Origin: Janthinobacterium lividum | Lineage (GTDB): Bacteria; Pseudomonadota; Gammaproteobacteria; Burkholderiales; Burkholderiaceae_D | DNA: 5,928 nt | Assembly: GCA_945864765.1 (NCBI GenBank) | Contig: CAMBDR010000313.1 | Span: 1-5,928, forward strand | Reading direction: 5' to 3' | In this document: piece by piece, positions 5,300-5,928 of the stretch | Position numbering within the stretch: position 1 is the first letter of the stretch | Layout of the letters: each line of letters opens with the position of its first letter | The notes under the pieces: generated by a model | What the model was told of the DNA's origin: nothing | Databases searched by the model: none | Seen by the model: the letters and a program-made list of their open reading frames with translations, nothing else | Program-made: the position numbers and the translations under genes

Positions 5300-5539
5300 A
5301 TGAACCACGGAGAGTCTAAACTGTGCCCGGCTTGCGCGGCGCAATTTGTTTGCCATAATTCCGGGCAACAAGCTTGCTGGTGCGCCAGTTTGCCGAAAAT
5401 CATGCCACTGCCAAGCGTAGACCAAGCCGCTGCATCCGATGCTGTGGCAGGCTGTTATTGCCCGGCTTGCTTGCAGCGCATTATTAACGAGAAAACGCAG
5501 GAAAAAATGCAAGAAACGGCACTGCCTACATCAAATTGA
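5300..5539 (+). CDS. Small cysteine-rich CWC-type protein
   Basis: The 79-residue product has eight cysteines in a zinc-ribbon-like pattern: CPAC (9-12), C18, CWC (26-28) and CYCPAC (52-57). The CPxC, FxC and CWC order is that of the cysteine-rich CWC family, whose function is unknown; four-cysteine zinc sites are the obvious structural guess (inference). There is no signal peptide or membrane segment, so it should be cytoplasmic. A strong AGGAG site, the short gap after rsmI and the ordered cysteine pattern argue that it is a real gene. It is probably cotranscribed with rsmI. Its last 14 bases overlap the end of the convergent ANTAR gene. The tail after C57 is polar and probably disordered, with no recognisable domain. 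Confidence 0.85.
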   Translation: MNHGESKLCPACAAQFVCHNSGQQACWCASLPKIMPLPSVDQAAASDAVAGCYCPACLQRIINEKTQEKMQETALPTSN

Positions 5540-5550
5540 CATTTTCTTGC
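5501..5550 (-). terminator. Possible intrinsic terminator of the ANTAR gene, inside the CWC coding end
   Basis: Eight-base inverted arms lie at 5509-5516 (gcaagaaa) and 5543-5550 (tttcttgc), separated by 26 bases. Read on the minus strand, the hairpin is followed by A and six T's (5507-5501), as in a Rho-independent terminator. Against it, the stem has only three G/C pairs and the loop is long, though a small GGC/GCC pairing inside the loop may help. The ANTAR stop codon lies within the loop. On the plus strand no T-run follows the hairpin. Confidence 0.3.
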
Positions 5551-5928
5551 GACGTAACCAGCATTTTTGCCACATCGGTTATTTTTTGTCGATGCGCGCG
5601 CGCATAGTCATGCAATCGTTGGAAGGCTTGCTTTTCGTTAATGGGGTGCTTGCCCATCAATAAGCCGACTGCTGCGCCGACCATGCGCGCGGATTCAACC
5701 TGGCTTTGCAAATGCACTTCACGCGCCCGTAAGCGCTCCATTTCTTGCGCCCGCGCCAATGAAATGGTGATAAAAGGCAGGATTTGTTCCGCATTGATCG
5801 GCTTCATCAAAAAGCCTGCGGCACCCAGCGCACTGGCCTGTTGTATTTCTGCGTGGCCGTTTTCGGTACTTAAAAATACGAAAGGCACACTGGTTTCTTC
5901 GGTTAAATTTTTAGCCAGAATCAAACCA
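5526..5928 (-). CDS. ANTAR-domain response regulator (RNA-binding antiterminator), C-terminal part
   Basis: The last 133 residues are present; the frame is open to the right edge, so the N-terminus, including the phosphoacceptor Asp, lies outside. Visible order is the end of a receiver domain (VPFVFLST at 14-21; ALGAAGFLMKPI at 33-44 with the conserved Lys 42), a helical coiled-coil linker (about 55-80), then an ANTAR domain. The ANTAR part reads AAVGLLMGKHPINEKQAFQRL, then YARAHRQKITDVAKMLV (about 80-124). ANTAR proteins such as NasR and AmiR bind paired hexaloop hairpins in leader RNA and prevent termination; NasT-type members control nitrate assimilation. Whether this one is NasT cannot be told without its neighbours upstream. 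A TTG near the edge is not a believable start, since it would cut the receiver domain. It converges on the CWC gene with 14 bases of overlap. No hexaloop target pair was recognised in this window. Confidence 0.9.
   Translation of the reverse strand, partial: GLILAKNLTEETSVPFVFLSTENGHAEIQQASALGAAGFLMKPINAEQILPFITISLARAQEMERLRAREVHLQSQVESARMVGAAVGLLMGKHPINEKQAFQRLHDYARAHRQKITDVAKMLVTSQENVNLM

Noticed and set aside
5191..5512. Leftward open frames opposite the end of rsmI and the CWC gene
   Set aside because: They run antisense to two supported genes, with no recognisable domain or ribosome site.

Overview
The window looks like chromosomal DNA of a betaproteobacterium, most likely Burkholderiales (Oxalobacteraceae-like). 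This is inferred from protein resemblance and gene order, not from a marker gene. It is almost entirely coding: ten genes, two of them cut by the window edges, and no gap longer than about 50 bases. I see no tRNA, rRNA, CRISPR array, insertion sequence or phage gene.

Positions 1-4344 read leftwards as one probable seven-gene operon. In transcription order it holds an LpoA-like penicillin-binding-protein activator, yraN, a SIS-domain sugar-phosphate isomerase (GmhA/DiaA group), the BON-domain lipoprotein dolP, a secreted DsrE-family protein, a membrane-anchored TlpA-like thioredoxin, and the start of an S46 serine peptidase. Junctions are 4- or 8-base overlaps or gaps of 12-49 bases. The first four genes, with the divergent rsmI, reproduce the Escherichia coli rsmI / lpoA-yraN-diaA-dolP locus (yraL / yraMNOP). 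The last three are an addition that I do not know from E. coli. All three carry export signals and look like a periplasmic thiol/peptide module joined to an envelope-maintenance operon.

Positions 4356-5539 read rightwards: rsmI (16S rRNA C1402 2'-O-methyltransferase), then a small eight-cysteine CWC-type protein with a strong ribosome binding site. The start codons of rsmI and the lpoA-like gene are only 11 bases apart, so the control elements of each gene must lie inside the other's coding sequence. A good -10 hexamer for the leftward operon is visible inside rsmI.

At the right edge (5526-5928, leftward) is the C-terminal part of an ANTAR-type response regulator, an RNA-binding antiterminator. 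It converges on the CWC gene with a 14-base overlap of coding ends, and a possible terminator hairpin for it falls in that overlap.

No obviously new system is present. The points most worth a second look are the DsrE/TlpA/S46 extension, the extreme head-to-head packing of rsmI and lpoA, the absence of a lipobox and TPR region in the LpoA-like protein, and short in-frame tandem repeats in two export-signal regions.
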